Assembly (NCBI GenBank): GCA_012931725.1
Contig: CM022946.1
Location: forward strand, 136,139,390 to 136,203,389
Direction of reading: 5' to 3'
Origin: Litsea cubeba
Taxonomy: Eukaryota > Streptophyta > Magnoliopsida > Laurales > Lauraceae
Length of the DNA stretch: 64,000 nt
Part shown: one piece after another, positions 42,111 through 54,554 of the stretch
How the letters are laid out: each line of letters starts with the position of its first letter
Numbering within the stretch: position 1 is the stretch's first letter
The notes under the pieces: model-generated
Told to the model about the DNA's origin: nothing
What the model saw: only the letters and a program-made list of their open reading frames with translations
The model's database searches: none
Position numbers and translations under genes: made by a program

Positions 42111-44481
42111 ATTTCTTCTTATTTGAGCTTGTTAAAGCAAAGAGCTCCCTCTCCTTTTGTTGTTTTCATCATCTGGAGGTCCATTTGCTTCACATATTCA
42201 CATGCTTTAAGGTGGTTTTGAGTATAGCTTGGGTTTGTGATTTTCTGGAGATTTTGGAATTTTTTTTTGGGAGAATTTTAAGAGGTGTTTCCAGCTGGCT
42301 TTAGAGGTGTTTTTGGATTGCTTAGAGGCCAAGGCAAGTTTCTAAACTAATTTCCATAGGATGTTATGGTTGTCTTCTTTATTCAAATGAATTTATTCAA
42401 TGGTTTGGATGTTGAGAATGCATGACTTTAATCCTGTTTAGATTGTTAAATTCTTGTCAAAATCGTGAGTGACTAACCTGATGAGTGTTGTATAATAAGG
42501 GGTTTGCAATTGATATATTTTGTTAACTCCACTCTATGGATTAACTAGTGTTGAAAGCATGGATTAAGGTTGGTTTAGGACTTAAATTTTGGGTCCTAAT
42601 GATAGGGGATTAAGCCCCTTAAACTCATCAACTTCTCCTGTGGACCCTGCCTAAAACCTCTACATTGGAACCCCAAACCACCCCCACCCCCCACTTAATC
42701 TCAACCGACCAGTAGTAGGTTGCTGTTGAGCAGCCAGGCGTCACTCACAGTAACCAGCTGCGAGGCAGCATACCGTCGCCCAGTGGCCCGGTAGCAAGCA
42801 GCTGCCAAGTTGCCTGGCAGCTAGTATGCCCAGTGGACCCCGTACCCCGACCTCGACCAAACATGGTTTTTATTTATACTTAAACCCGAATGAATCAGGG
42901 GCATGCGGAGCACGGTGACTCGCACGATATGGATTTAGGACTTTGGATATTTTTATCTTTCGCACACATCAAGTGTAGAATTAAACACAATATCCACACT
43001 CTGCGCGTATAGGTTTAGGAATCATCGTACTTGCATGTTCCAAATGAGTTATAATTAAAAGTCATACTCGTAATGGTTCCTTAATTGTTGTGATAGAATG
43101 TTTAGTATGTAGCCCGACGATGTTGGACGCCTTAGGATTATACAGAGTTGGACGGTGAAACCAACGGGCATTTCCTAACCCTAGGATTGGCTTGACATTT
43201 GTCCAAGACTCCTTATATGATCTCCATGTATGCATTTGCACTACGTTTCCCAGTATTCTTGCATGTTATGTACATGCCTCTTATGTTATATCTGGTTTAG
43301 TTCATGAACCTTGTTGTTGCCACGTTTCATGCCTGTTATGCACTATGCACTTATATATACTCTTTATATTTACCATGTTTACGTCTATGCCTATGCTCGT
43401 TACGTTTTGTCAGGCTTATGCCTATCACTATGCTCATCTTTCTGTTATGTTATGATCATGTATCACATTCTTTATTATGTACACTCTATTCCACGAGACG
43501 GCACCACTTAGCTTCAATTCTATCTCAGTCAGACTCGGCTAAGTGTGGGTTTAGTGGTTCTATGGACCAGCTACAATTTGGATTATGTTACAAAGGCTTG
43601 ACCGGCACCCCAAGTCCACCACGATGGAGTTTCCGGGCCCTATGCCTCCTAGTGGCACCTCATGTTACATCATGTCATTATCATGCTCTCATTTAACTCT
43701 TGGTTACAAGTTTGATTTAGGAGAATATAGCCTATGTGGTCTTGCCAGCTAGTTAAGTCATTATGCGTACATGTCTCTCATGACTCTTATGTTCATGCTT
43801 ACACACGCACTAACCATGTCTAGTCTTCGTACAATGACCTCATATGATCTTACTCATCCTTCTTATTAATTTGTTCACATATTATGCTTTATATTTGGTT
43901 ATCTTGCTTAGCTCTGTCTAATGGTGATACACTTGGCGTTACAAGTGAGGACCTCAACGCCATTGCCCCAGAGGTTGAGGAGAAGGAGGAGACTCTTCAA
44001 CAGTAGAAGGGTGAACCCTAGATGATATCTTTTCGACATCAATGAGTTAAGTTTTATCAGACATCACCGCGCCCAAACTTATGATGTGGATAGCCATGTT
44101 CTATCAGTTGTCTCAGATTTCTTACCTTTGGGATGTAAAACTTTAACTAATACTTCTTCTTGTTCTTCCTATTTCTTTTAACTTTAGATTGAACCTTTAA
44201 TATTTACTCTATGAACTGGTTTATGCTCTTCCCTTTTTATTAAGACATGCTAAGGATGATTTATGGATGACTAGATACCAATTTGAATTATGGTGCAGGC
44301 TATGTTTATAAAAGTAGCAGGGAACTTGAAATATACCCTATTGTGAAGGAATTGACGAACTCGCACGTGAAATCCTATGGAAATCCATTCGTGGGGTTCA
44401 ATGTTCTCCGAGTTTGACTCGAAACCCCATGTGGACGCATGTCGCGCCTCGAAAGTCGGTATCCTTGGGCTCGGGCATGAC
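42111..44481 (+). repeat. Gypsy LTR, 5'-truncated
   Basis: Ends GGGCTCGGGCATGACA at 44481 and contains ATGGTGATACACTTGGCGTT (43921), the same block as at 47826 in the solo LTR. The word slot (42700-42835) has CAGCTGCGAGGCAGC and CCCGGTAGCAAGCAGCTGCC phrases and lies about 1646 bp from the LTR end. Confidence 0.75.
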
Positions 44482-45480
44482 AAAAGATTGTCCCGTTTGT
44501 TTGCTCCCAAGAGTGCGAAGATAGTTCCAAGTTTCTCAAGAAGAAGCTTACTACAGCCCGATCGTTTATCGACTGAGAGTGGAGGGTTTGTCCTTTTTGC
44601 AAACGCTTCGGAAGTTGGGTTAGGTTTATTGATGCAGAATGAGAAGGTAGTGGCTTATGGGTCTAGATAGTTGAGAGAGAATGAGAAGAACTATGCGTCA
44701 CATGATTTGGAGTTAATAGAGGTAGTCTTTGCCTTGAAGCTTTGGAGACATTATCTCTACGGAGAGAGGTTTGGGGTTCATTCTAATCATAGGAGTTTAC
44801 AGTACCACTTCTCGTAGCAGGACTTGAATATGAGGCAGCACCGTTGGATGGAATTGATGGCAGATTATGACTTTCCTATTTGGTATTATTCGAGCACGGG
44901 CAATTTAGTGGCAGATGCGTTGAGTCAGAAGTCGATTTCTTTAGCTTTTATGTGTGGTGAATGGATTTTGATTGAGTTCGGGGATTTAGATGTTGAGATT
45001 GAGTTTGTTAGTGATAGTGGTGTTGGCTGCTATGTTCGTGTTTGAGCCATTGTTGATCCAACAGATTAAGACAGTTAGTTCCAATTCCAATTTGGCTAGA
45101 GTTCGTGACAGGATTGCAGATAGGCCAGATTGCATGCTTATTGATGGAGTCTTGTATTTTCGGGATAGATTGTGTGTGCCGAGTGTTGGAAGTTTCAAGA
45201 GTCAAATTATTACAGAAGCGCATCATGCAAGATATTTTATGCATCCTGGTAGTACTAAGACGTACCTGAATTTGAGGGGCAGATTTTGGTGGAACAATAT
45301 GAAGAGAGAAGTTGATGGATTTGTTGCTAGATGTTTGGCTTACCAGAAGATAAAAGCCGAACATGAGAAGCCCCCGAGACTTTGGAAGCCATTGAAGAGA
45401 CTTAAGTGGAAATCGGAGCATATTACCATGGATTTTGTGTCCGGTTTTCCAGAGAAGAGAAAGCACAATAATGTTATATG
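44482..45480 (+). pseudogene. Gypsy RNase H and integrase N-terminus
   Basis: RNase H pieces: GGFVLFANASEVGLGLLMQN, ENEKNYASHDLELIEVVFAL (after a TAG at 44668), NMRQHRWMELMADYDF and ADALSQKS. A frameshift near 45045 leads to the integrase zinc-binding region (HHARYFMHPGSTKTYLN...), where the second Cys of the HHCC finger is Tyr (CLAYQK). The catalytic core begins HITMDFVSGFPE. The integrase frame is interrupted at 45480 by the solo LTR and resumes at 48337. The layout fits the Del/Tekay gypsy lineage. Confidence 0.85.
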
Positions 45481-48336
45481 TGTAACACCCCGACCCGCCT
45501 TAATCTCATTTTAGAGTTAATTAATTTAGATTAATTGCTTAATGGATGTTTTGATTGTGATTGGACTTGATTAGGTAGAATTAGTGGGGTTTGACCATTT
45601 ACTAGGTAGATTATGACTTTTGGAGTGTTTTGGGTTTTGGTGTATTTAGAAAATTTGGGTTTTTAATGCATTGCATAGTGCATTTCATGGATTTTTATTT
45701 GCATGCTTAATTTGGCCCATTCATTTTGGATTCCATTAGGCCCATTCCCAGCTCATTCACTCAACCCAGGCCCTTTCTTGAGATTTTCAGTCCTTTTGTG
45801 GACTTGCATGCAATGTAGGGAAAGTTTGGCTTTATAAGCCCCAACCCAGCCATTTCTTCGTTTCTTCTTCTTTTCTTCTTCTTTCCTTCTCCATTTCCAG
45901 CAGCTGAGAGCTTATCTCCTCTTCCATTTCTCTTCTTCCTTCATTACTCCCAGCTGAATCATGTCCTTCTACCACTTCAACTTCTTCATTTCCTTGGCAA
46001 GGAGATCATCTACTAGGCTCAAGAACCTCCTCCATCTCTATATTTTCTTGCTCTTGTTAAGCTTCATCCTTAATAATCATTTCCTTTTTATTTACTTCAG
46101 TTCTAGGATGTGAGATTTCGTGCATGCATCATCTTCTTCTTCTTTCATTTTCTTCCATTTTGTTTTCACCATTTTAGGGGCATTTTGAGCTTGCATTTTT
46201 GGGGGTTTTGTGTTTGGAAGCTTGGATTGGCTAAGAGAGGTTGGTTGGTGTAGGAAATCCAAACTTTAACACCAAGGCAAGTTAAATCTATACATTTGTA
46301 TGCATGCTTCCTTGTTTATCTCTTGAATATATGTAATCTTGTGTAGATACCCTTTTTTTGCCCCAAAATGGATTTTTAATGAATGATTCCTCTCGATTAT
46401 GTAATGGGATTGGTTGATGTTTTATGAGCATTTTGGAAGCCCAAGGACACCCTTTTTGCAGTGTTGAAAACGTAGAATGAATGCCTTGAATGGCCTGGAA
46501 GAAACAGAGAAGATATAGATTTTCGGACACAGAGATTTGACAGTTCGCTCGAGTGAGCGTGAGTGCACGCTCGAGCGAAGGTCTCTCTGGGAGGGCCCGC
46601 TTGAGCAAACTTTGGTCCGATCGAGCGAACAGCTCTCTGTTTGAGGTCCGCTCGAGTGACCATCTGGACGCTCGAGCGAACCTAATGCCTGTAGTATGCA
46701 GATTTCCAACGACCATAATTTTTTAACCGTATATCCGTTTTTGGAGATCTACATACCGTTGGAAAGCTCATGATGTATAGAACCCAACAAAAAGAATAAA
46801 TGTTAAACTTTACATAATTATGACAAATGGGTGTTTCCATGAGCCGGATATTGAACCGTAGTTTGTTCTAGTTGATTGGCCTGATAGATGGACCTGTAGG
46901 ATGTGCACCCTGAACTTTTATTATGACCAATGGGTTTGTTAATTGTGGATATGCATTGAGCAACCGTACCCACACGGGGCCTTGTGTTCTTCGAATTGTA
47001 CAGAACCGAATGTGTTATATTAAGGAGTTTAGCATCCTAATTATGTAGCGCCAAGGGGTTCCTTGTAGCCCAACAATGCCGAATTCCTTAGTGTTGCCCC
47101 GAGTTGGACAGTGAAGACCACGAGTGTTCCCAAGACCGTAGGCTTGGCTTGAATTACATCTTGACACCGTATATGATCTATATGTACATGCATTGCATTC
47201 CGTTTCCTGTATTCTAGTATGACTTGATCATACTTCTGTTAGTTATGTATATTTTGTCATCCACCTGCTTATATTAATTCTATTTTATTTTCGTTCAGCT
47301 ATATCTTGATAAGTTCTGATTTTGTACTATTATAAGATCTGTTCTGTATCTGTCATATATCTGTTCTGTTATCTTGTTATATTATATATTGTATTCCATG
47401 AGTCGGCACCATTTGGCTTCGACCCTATCTAGTCGGACCCGGCTAAGTGTGGGTTTAGTATATATTCTGGCCCTCTGCAGATGGGAAATTATTCTGAGGG
47501 TTGACCGGCATCTTAGGTCCATGATGGAGAATTCTGGATACCTCTGTCTCCTAGTGACACCGCCCTGTTCTGTTCTGTTCTGTTTCTGTTCTCATTTTAC
47601 TTTCATATTATATGATTAATTTGAGAGAATATAGCTTATGTGGATGTGCCAACTAGTTCTGTTAATATGTATATCTGTTATCTATGACTCGTATGTTTCA
47701 TGCTAATTCATGCACTGATCTGCCTAGTGATCATTCCTTGATCTCTTATAATTTATATCTGTCTGACTGTTCACTTGACACATGTTATATGGACTGTATA
47801 TGTTTATCTTGTTTAGCTTAGTCTAATGGTGCTACACTTGGCGTTACAGGTGAATACGACGATACCATTGCCCCGAAGATCCTTGAGGAAGAGGAATCTC
47901 CCCACCGTGTAGCAGAATGGACTCCCGATGATGTCTTCTAGGCATATGCACGATGAGATGTACGTTAAATGACCCATAGACCGTGGCTTGGAAGTGCCAC
48001 TTATTTTGTAGTAGATTAATGAACTTGTTTAACTTTTGGGATTGTAAACTTTAACTTAACTTACTTCTTCTCTCTCTATCTCTTGAACTTGAACATGAAA
48101 TTTAATCTATGAACATGAATCTTATGCTCTATATCTTGAGGATTGTGTGTTATGCTAATTGGATACCTATTTGACAGATTTATACAGGCATATTGAAAAA
48201 TATAAACCTCACACGTGATATCCTGTGGTTGAAATTCCGTTCGTGGGGACCAAGGGTCAACTAGTTTGATTCGAATTCCCACGCGGGCGTGTGTCGCGCC
48301 TCAGGATGTGATAAATCTCGGGCTCGAGGTGTGACA
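45481..48336 (+). mobile_element. Complete gypsy solo LTR, 2856 bp, TSD ATATG
   Basis: Begins TGTAACACCCCGACCCGCC and ends GGGCTCGAGGTGTGACA. The TSD ATATG is exact (45476-45480 and 48337-48341). Deleting it restores the integrase codons across the join (…NNVI / WVIVDILTKS), proving that it landed inside the older gypsy gene. A TATA-like GGCTTTATAAGCC lies near 45828 and a CTCGAG word array at 46545-46682. Confidence 0.95.
46545..46682. repeat. CTCGAGCG palindromic words in a gypsy LTR
   Basis: Words include CGCTCGAGTGAGCG, ACGCTCGAGCGAAGG, GATCGAGCGAACAG, CGCTCGAGTGACC and CGCTCGAGCGAACCT. The array begins 1065 bp into the LTR and ends 1654 bp before its end. It yields an accidental minus-strand ORF rich in SLER-type repeats. 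Confidence 0.85.
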
Positions 48337-49528
48337 ATATGGGTGATTGTTGATATATTGACTAAGTCTACGCACTTTATGACTTCTCGGATGGGAACCA
48401 AGATGCATAAGATGACATATTTATTAAAGATATTGTCAAGTTGCATGGTATTCCCGCATCTATAGTGTCAGACAATGGTCGTTTCATTTCTTGAATTTGG
48501 GTGTCGTTTCAGGAGCTAAGTTTAGTATTGTGCGAATTTTCGTATAACAATAGCTTTTGTTCGAGCATTGAGATGGCATCATTTCAAGCTCTATATGGCA
48601 GGAGGTGCAGGACACTGGTGTATTGAGAAGAAGTCGGAGTAAGAAGTTTCCATGGACAGACAATTATTGGTGACACTAGTGGGATAGTCAAGTTGGTGCA
48701 TGAGAGGTTAAAAGCAGCTCAGAGTAGGCAGAAGAGCTATGCAAATAACCGACATAGAGATCTCTTGTTTCAAGTTGGGATCATCGTGTTTTCAAAAAAT
48801 TCATTGATGAAGGGCACCATTCAGTTCAGACAGAAATGCAAGTGGTCACCTCGTTACATTGGACCGTTCGAGATTCAAAGTAGAGTCAGAGATTGAGCCT
48901 ATAGATTGATTCTACATGATCTAGATGTAGCAGCAATGCATATGTATTCCACGTGTCCATGTTGAGGAAGTACGTCCCAAATCCGCCTCACGTCATCGAG
49001 TATCAGCCGTTGGAGATTAAGCCATCGCTTCCTATGTTGAGAGGCCGTTGCGGGTGATTGACGTCAAAGAGCATGATCTGCGTACCCAGACTATTAGATG
49101 GGTTAAAATCTTATGGGAGCACCACAATCCGGAGGAGGCCACGTGGGCACGTTTGGCAATTTACTATTAAAGTAAAAGTAATGTAAAGCACCAAATCAAG
49201 AGATAATAAAATATAAGGGGTTATGATGGTATTGTCTTTAGTGGATTGGTACGAAATTTTTTTGACTTTTGTGTAAAAAGTGTGCTTTTTTATCTTTTAG
49301 TGGAGAAAGGATGTTGTTTTTTTACTTTTTTATTAAAGGAGGAAGTTTTGAAGATGTGCACTTTTGATGTGACCCCGTGTCTTAAAAATGGAGGCTTTAC
49401 ATTACTTTTACTAACCTAGTAAATTTGCCAAACGGGCATTAAAGGAGCAGGTTTTGAAGAAGTATCCATACCTTTTATCCAATGTACGACTTACATTTGG
49501 AGGAACAAATGTCCTGGGGGGGAGGACA
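48337..49528 (+). pseudogene. Gypsy integrase C-terminal half, degenerate, with PPT
   Basis: Resumes in the integrase core (IWVIVDILTKSTHFM, then PASIVSDNG-like text with frameshifts near 48420-48500) and passes through AAQSRQKSYANNRHRDLLFQ (48717) and FRQKCKWSPRYIGPFEI. A C-terminal block reads RVIDVKEHDLRTQTIRWVKI and EEATWA. A MITE splits the last codons. The frame then ends in a GGAGGAACAAATGTCCTGGG polypurine tract just before the LTR at 49529. Confidence 0.82.
49150..49433. mobile_element. MITE with GTTTGGCAA inverted ends, flanked by GGGCA
   Basis: The left end GTTTGGCAATTTACTATTAA and the reverse complement of the right end, GTTTGGCAAATTTACTAGGT, are inverted repeats. The similarity extends to AGTAAAAGTAATGTAAAGC, about 40 bp in all. 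GGGCA occurs at 49145-49149 and 49434-49438. Removing the insert and one GGGCA rejoins the integrase C-terminal frame. A 5-bp duplication is unusual for plant DNA MITEs. Confidence 0.8.
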
Positions 49529-51117
49529 TGACACCCTGACCCTCCCTAAGTGAGTTTAGTATCAAATTAATCTGAATTAGGCGCCTAATTATTGTTTTGG
49601 TTGTTAATGCTTGGTTAGGTAGATTAGTGAGCCTTTGACCAAGCCTAGGTAGTTTTATGACATCTTATTGATTATGGGTACTTTGGGGTTTGCAGCGTGT
49701 ATTTTCGATTTTTTGGTGAGTTTTGGGTGCATTGAGTAGAGCATATTGTTTCCATCGACTTTTGGGCGTGAACCAAGTTATTTGAGCCCAAATTGACTCA
49801 AATCCAGCCCAAAAAAACTCAATTTGACATTTTTATATTAGAACCTGGACTTCCATGCAATAAACCCACAAATAACCATTTAAACGATCCCCATCACTCA
49901 ACCAATCACTCATTCTTCCTCTTCCTTTGCATGTGGTAAGCTCTTCTCCATCTCCCTTGAAGATTTAGGGTTTGAGATTTCTAGATTGGTCTACTCAATA
50001 AATGAGCCCACTAGTGTGCAAAAAATAATAATCTGCACAGCGAAAATAAAATCACAAGCACACACCACAAGGACACCAAATTTAAGGTGGAAAACCCTAA
50101 CCGGGTGAAAAACCACCGATCCGAATTGGATCTAATCAAACACTATGAATCTCGCAATTACAAGAAACTCATATTTCTTTCCTAGATATCCCTTATCTAA
50201 AGACTGAAGTTACTTTGTGTCGCATCACGCTTCAACGACATAACATCGTTGATTGCAACAGACTCAATCCAACGCTTGACTCCTCAAATCTTATATGCAA
50301 GAAGATGATCTTCTACAAGGGATGCAGAAGGACCAGGCTCTCTAGAGTACTTGGCAGCATAACTCTTCAATAAATCTCTAGAGAATATTTCTCTCAATTC
50401 GATCACAAATTCAGAACTTGAGAGATGATCTGTCTTACTTTTGGGTTGTGAGAAACACCCAATTTATAGCTTCAAATTCATGCAAGAGACTTCTAATAAT
50501 CCACTTAGAAAAGCAGTCTATCTCAAACTCCAGCACAGAGTCCGGATCAGACTTGAACTCAGCGCCGCCCTTGCTATAGCGAGGCATGTCTCTGCCTCAG
50601 GATAGGACTTGACATCCTATTAAGGCATCTGCAGCCTTTTTTTACTTTTATACCTTATAATCTCCCCCTTTTGGCAATTCTTGGACAAATTAAATCTCCC
50701 TAATACAATATGATCTACCCAAAAGAAAAACCCAAAATACATTGAATTTTAAAAAAAATCAGCACTGTAGTTCTTGAATTGTCTTAGCTTGTAAAACTCT
50801 CCATGGGTTCATTCTTCTCCCCCTGAATTTATCCATAATTGACAAACAAAAATAATCATGGCAGCTTATGTCAATCTAGATGCCGTAGCTCCCCCTCAAT
50901 TTTGACTCCCATTTACTATGATCTTCGTATCAACACTGGGGTAGGGGCTTGACCTCCTTGATCAGGGCTCTTTATAATTAGTCACCCACACTTTTGTAGT
51001 TGGAACTTTCAGCAGAGTGTGAGCAAACTCCTTAGGCAAATCAGATTTTCTAACCCAAATTGGAGTTGTCTTGGGTGGAGAAAAATTCTTCCGCCATTGC
51101 GTGGTCTTAGGTAGACT

Positions 51118-52831
51118 TTACAGCTTCTTGTAATGGGGACGAATGTGTCCTTTCTTTCCACAATGGTGACAAGTGGATATGCGTGCAGTGCGTGACACAT
51201 TCTTTTTGTTGAACCTACTCGACACATTATATGAAAGTGCAGTATTTGGAGTAGCATGTGCAACACTCGAAACAAAAATTATTTTACCTTTAGCTTTTAA
51301 AGTGGATGCACCATGATCATAACCGAGACCACTTCTGTCAAACTTAGACTTCTGACTACACAAGATATTTCTAAGAGTCTTCGAACCAGTGTTTATCTTG
51401 TTTAGTGAAGCTTGTTTCACTTCTAACTCAGACAGAGTGATCTTCAATCTTCCTTGCAAATCTTCTTTTTTAGCTTTCACAATCACTATTTATTTCTTCA
51501 TATTCACTATTTCTTGTTCAACCTTCTTAAATTTTTTACCGTCAGCAGTCAAAGTTTCAGCCATGCAGATCTTCTGACTTTCCAAGAGATGAACCTTTTG
51601 AAGTGCTTGCTCTAATTCCATTTACAATGCAGAATTTTTTTCTTGAGCAGCCTGAAGCTTGATAATAATCTTCTTGCCATACTTTGTCATCTTGACACAA
51701 TCGACATATGTAGCATGATACAACTCTTCATAGTCTTTCTCTTGATCTGACAACTCATTATTATGTTCTTCATCAGTATCATTGTCAGACAAAGACTTGG
51801 TCATGAAAGCCACAAACTTGCCATTCACAGTTTCAGAAGTTTCAATTGAAGGATCTATTTCTTCTTCTGATGACTCTTCTTCCCAAGTTGTGTTGAGAGT
51901 TTTTTTCTGTATACCCTTTTTCTTATTGGCACACTCATTCACATAGTGTCCGTAGCCTTGGCACTCAAAACACATAGCTCCTTTCGCAGAATCATTCATC
52001 TCAAATTTAGAACTCTTCCACTTGACTTGTTTTGACTTAATGTACTTCTTGAAGCAATTAAACATTTTAGCCATAATATCTTCAGCATCAGTTTCAGAAT
52101 CAGAATCAGACTCAATTTTCTTTTCAGGTTTCTTTCTTGATTCTGAGTTGGCTTTCAAAGCAATACCTTTCTCTTTTGATTTTCCCTTATCCAAACTATT
52201 TGCTTCAAAGGTTTGAAGATTTCTAACCAGCTGGTTGACCTTGAGGGCATAAAGATTCTTGTTTTCTTCAATAGCATCAACTTTAGAATGGAACCTCGAA
52301 GGCAGAGACCTCAGAATTTTCTTGACAATCTTATTTTCTTGAATTTCCTCACCCAAATTGAAAACAAAATTGACAATATCATTCAGTTTTGCATAAAATT
52401 GATCAAAGGTCTCATCTTCTTGCAATACGATGGTTTCAAATTCTTTAGTCAGCCTTTGCAATTTAGATTGCTTCACTGAGTCTGTACCCTCATATACTGT
52501 CTGTAAGACTTCCCATGCTTCTTTTGCAGTTTTACAAGTGGAAATCCTACGAAACTCTTTAGCAGACACTCCATTGTATCAACTATTCACTACCTTGTTA
52601 TTACAATTGGAGGCATGCTTCTCATCCTTAGTCCATTCAACTTTAGTTTAGGAACAGTTTGTCCACTAACCACAATTGTTGATCTGGAGTAGCCCTCCTC
52701 AACAATATCCCCAACATCATCATCAATGGACTTGAGGAACCCAATCATCCTTTACTTCCAATATGCATAATTAGAACCATCTAGCAAAGGGGGCTTGGAA
52801 GTTGATGTCCCTTATCGATTGAATACCATTC
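51118..52831 (-). pseudogene. SIRE-like gag with two zinc knuckles, broken
   Basis: Begins near an ATG at 52831. The first 260 bp show frame breaks (a stop in the NYAYWK segment and a frameshift). From 52569 a 315-codon frame reads TCKTAKEAWEVLQTVYEGTD, then a knuckle CFECQGYGHYVNEC and an acidic SDNDTDEEHNNELSDQEKDY. After a break, 51486-51118 has a coiled-coil-like part and a second knuckle CHHCGKKGHIRPHY, with the last Cys replaced by Tyr. Compared with the 480-aa protein at 13338-14780, this one still has the N-terminal capsid-like half. Confidence 0.85.
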
Positions 52832-53385
52832 TAGAAATCTCTTTAGATCAAATACAGCAAATTAGTGTAACCCGCTTTGATACTAATTGGGGGTTTAGGG
52901 TTTGAGATCTCTAGATTGGTCTACTCAATAAATCAGCCCACTAGTATGCAAAAAATAATAATCTGCACAGCGGAAATAAAATCACAAGCACACACCACAA
53001 GGACACCAAATTTAAGGTGGAAAACCCTAACCGGGTGAAAAACCACCGATCCGAACTGGATCTAATCAAACACTATGAATCTCGCAATTACAAGAAATTC
53101 AGATTTCTTCCCTAGATATCCCCTATCTAAAGACTGAAGTTACCTTTTGTCGCATCACGCTTCAACGACATCACACCGTTGATTGCAGCAGACTTAATCC
53201 AGCGCTTGATTCCTCAAATCTTCTACGCAAGAAGATGATCTTCTACAAGGGATGCAGAAGAACCTAGCTCTCTAGAGTACTTGACAGCACAACTCTTCAA
53301 TAAATCTTTAGAGAATATTTCTCTCGATTAGATCACAAATTCAGAACTTGAGAGATGATCTGTCTTGCTTTTGGGTTGTGAGAAA

Positions 53386-53698
53386 TGTCAAAGTTGCTAG
53401 CCAGTAATCCCAAAACCAATTGGTGATAGGAAACTGCACAAACAACTACTTAACACCCCCCCTCGGGCGGGACACCGCCCGGATCCGAAGCACACGCCCG
53501 CACAAGACTATAACGCGGCATGGGGCCTTTTTGCCCTGCGCATTTTGCGCCCGCACAAACACACAACGCGGCATGGGGCATTTCTGCCCTGCGTGGTTTC
53601 GAACTCGAGACCTCAGGCTCTGATACCATGTCAAAGTTGCTAGCCAGTAATCCCAAAACCAATTGGTGATAGGAAACTGCACAAACAACTACTTAACA
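53386..53698 (-). mobile_element. 313-bp TRIM with identical 70-bp terminal repeats
   Basis: Repeats 53386-53455 and 53629-53698 are identical over 70 bp and have TG...CA ends. The TSD AGAAA is exact (53381-53385, 53699-53703), and the empty site is preserved in the partner LTR near 50450. On the minus strand, TGGTATCAGAGCC (53616-53628) is the Met primer site and a CCCGAGGGGGG tract (53456-53465) is the PPT. The 173-bp interior includes two CACAACGCGGCATGGGGC-like phrases and no credible ORF. It inserted in the 5' LTR of the gag-only Copia. Confidence 0.95.
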
Positions 53699-53814
53699 AG
53701 AAACACCCAATTTATAGCCTCAAATTCGTGTAAGAGACTCCTAAAAATCCACTTAGAAATAGAGTCTATATTAAACTATAACACAGAGCCCGGATCGGAC
53801 TTGAACTCAGCACC

Positions 53815-53842
53815 ACCCTCGCTATAGCGAGGCATATCTCTG
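53815..53842. repeat. CTATAGCG word in a Copia LTR
   Basis: CTCGCTATAGCGAGGC in the 5' LTR of the gag-only Copia; the other LTR has TTGCTATAGCGAGGC at about 50572. It lies about 75-90 bp from the LTR start, as in the related LTR at 27412. Confidence 0.75.
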
Positions 53843-54554
53843 CCTCGGGATAGGACCAGACATCCTATTAAGGCATCTGCAGCCTTTTTCGACTTTTATA
53901 CCTTACATCCCTTCTCTTCTCCTTTCAATCTCTTGCAACCAGCTGGGTGGAGCCGTGCATGTGTGACTAGAAGCACCTAATTCATCTCCTTCCTCGCATA
54001 TCATCCTTTTCAAGCTCTCCCTCGCTCTATCTCATCTTCAACTTCTCTCCATTTGTTCTGTTGATAAGTTTTTCACATCCATTCACTCTCCTTAGCTTGA
54101 AATCACCTAATAGAGGTTAGGTCTCTTGCATGCAGCTCCTCATAAGCCTATTTCATTCATTCACCATTGTAGGGTTGGTTTGGAGCTTCGATTTTTGGGG
54201 GATTTTGTGGTAGAGCTGGTGTGGGGATTTTATAGCTTGGAATTTCAGTAGATTTGAGTTCAAGCATTAAAGAAAGCAGTCAAGCATTTATAAAAACTAT
54301 ATATGCTTTGTGTTTTTTATTCTCAAATATGATTCATAAATGGAAATGCATATATTTAGCTCAAAGATGGGTTTGACTCAATTGGTGAATTGGATAAATG
54401 GATGGGTTTGGATGTTTTGTTGGAGAATGGGTTGTGATGAGCATTGGAGGCTCTAAAATTCCAAGTAAATGCCTTGGTGTAGACTTGTAGGAGGATGGGA
54501 ATGAAACCAACATGAAACCGAGCATTTTAGGCATTGTTCGTGTGTTTTATGTAG

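Larger units (their letters stand above)
49958..53907 (-). mobile_element. Gag-only SIRE-like Copia, TSD TCCCT
   Basis: LTRs 49958-50659 (702 bp) and 52888-53907 (702 bp once the nested TRIM and its TSD are removed). The TSD TCCCT is exact (49953-49957, 53908-53912). On the minus strand are a decayed Met primer site (TTAGTATCAAAGCGGG, just below 52888) and a PPT (AAAAGGGGGAGATT, 50660-50673). The interior carries gag only; sequence goes from the end of gag to the PPT region in about 450 bp with no protease or pol. It is the same family as 27412-29560. LTRs differ at several sites, so it is older than 9238-16491. Confidence 0.92.

Noticed and set aside
46288..46716. Minus-strand ORFs rich in SLER/RSLE-like repeats
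   Set aside because: They are translations of the CTCGAGCG word array inside a solo LTR. Several frames are open because of the repeat, and no protein feature is present.
42111..49529. Certain pairing of the LTRs at 42111 and 49529 as one element
   Set aside because: They are too diverged and have different word arrays. The pairing is kept only as the simplest layout, not as a firm claim.
53420..53688. ORFs of 67-80 codons within the TRIM
   Set aside because: They cross the terminal repeat, primer site and PPT of a 313-bp element and show no conserved domain.
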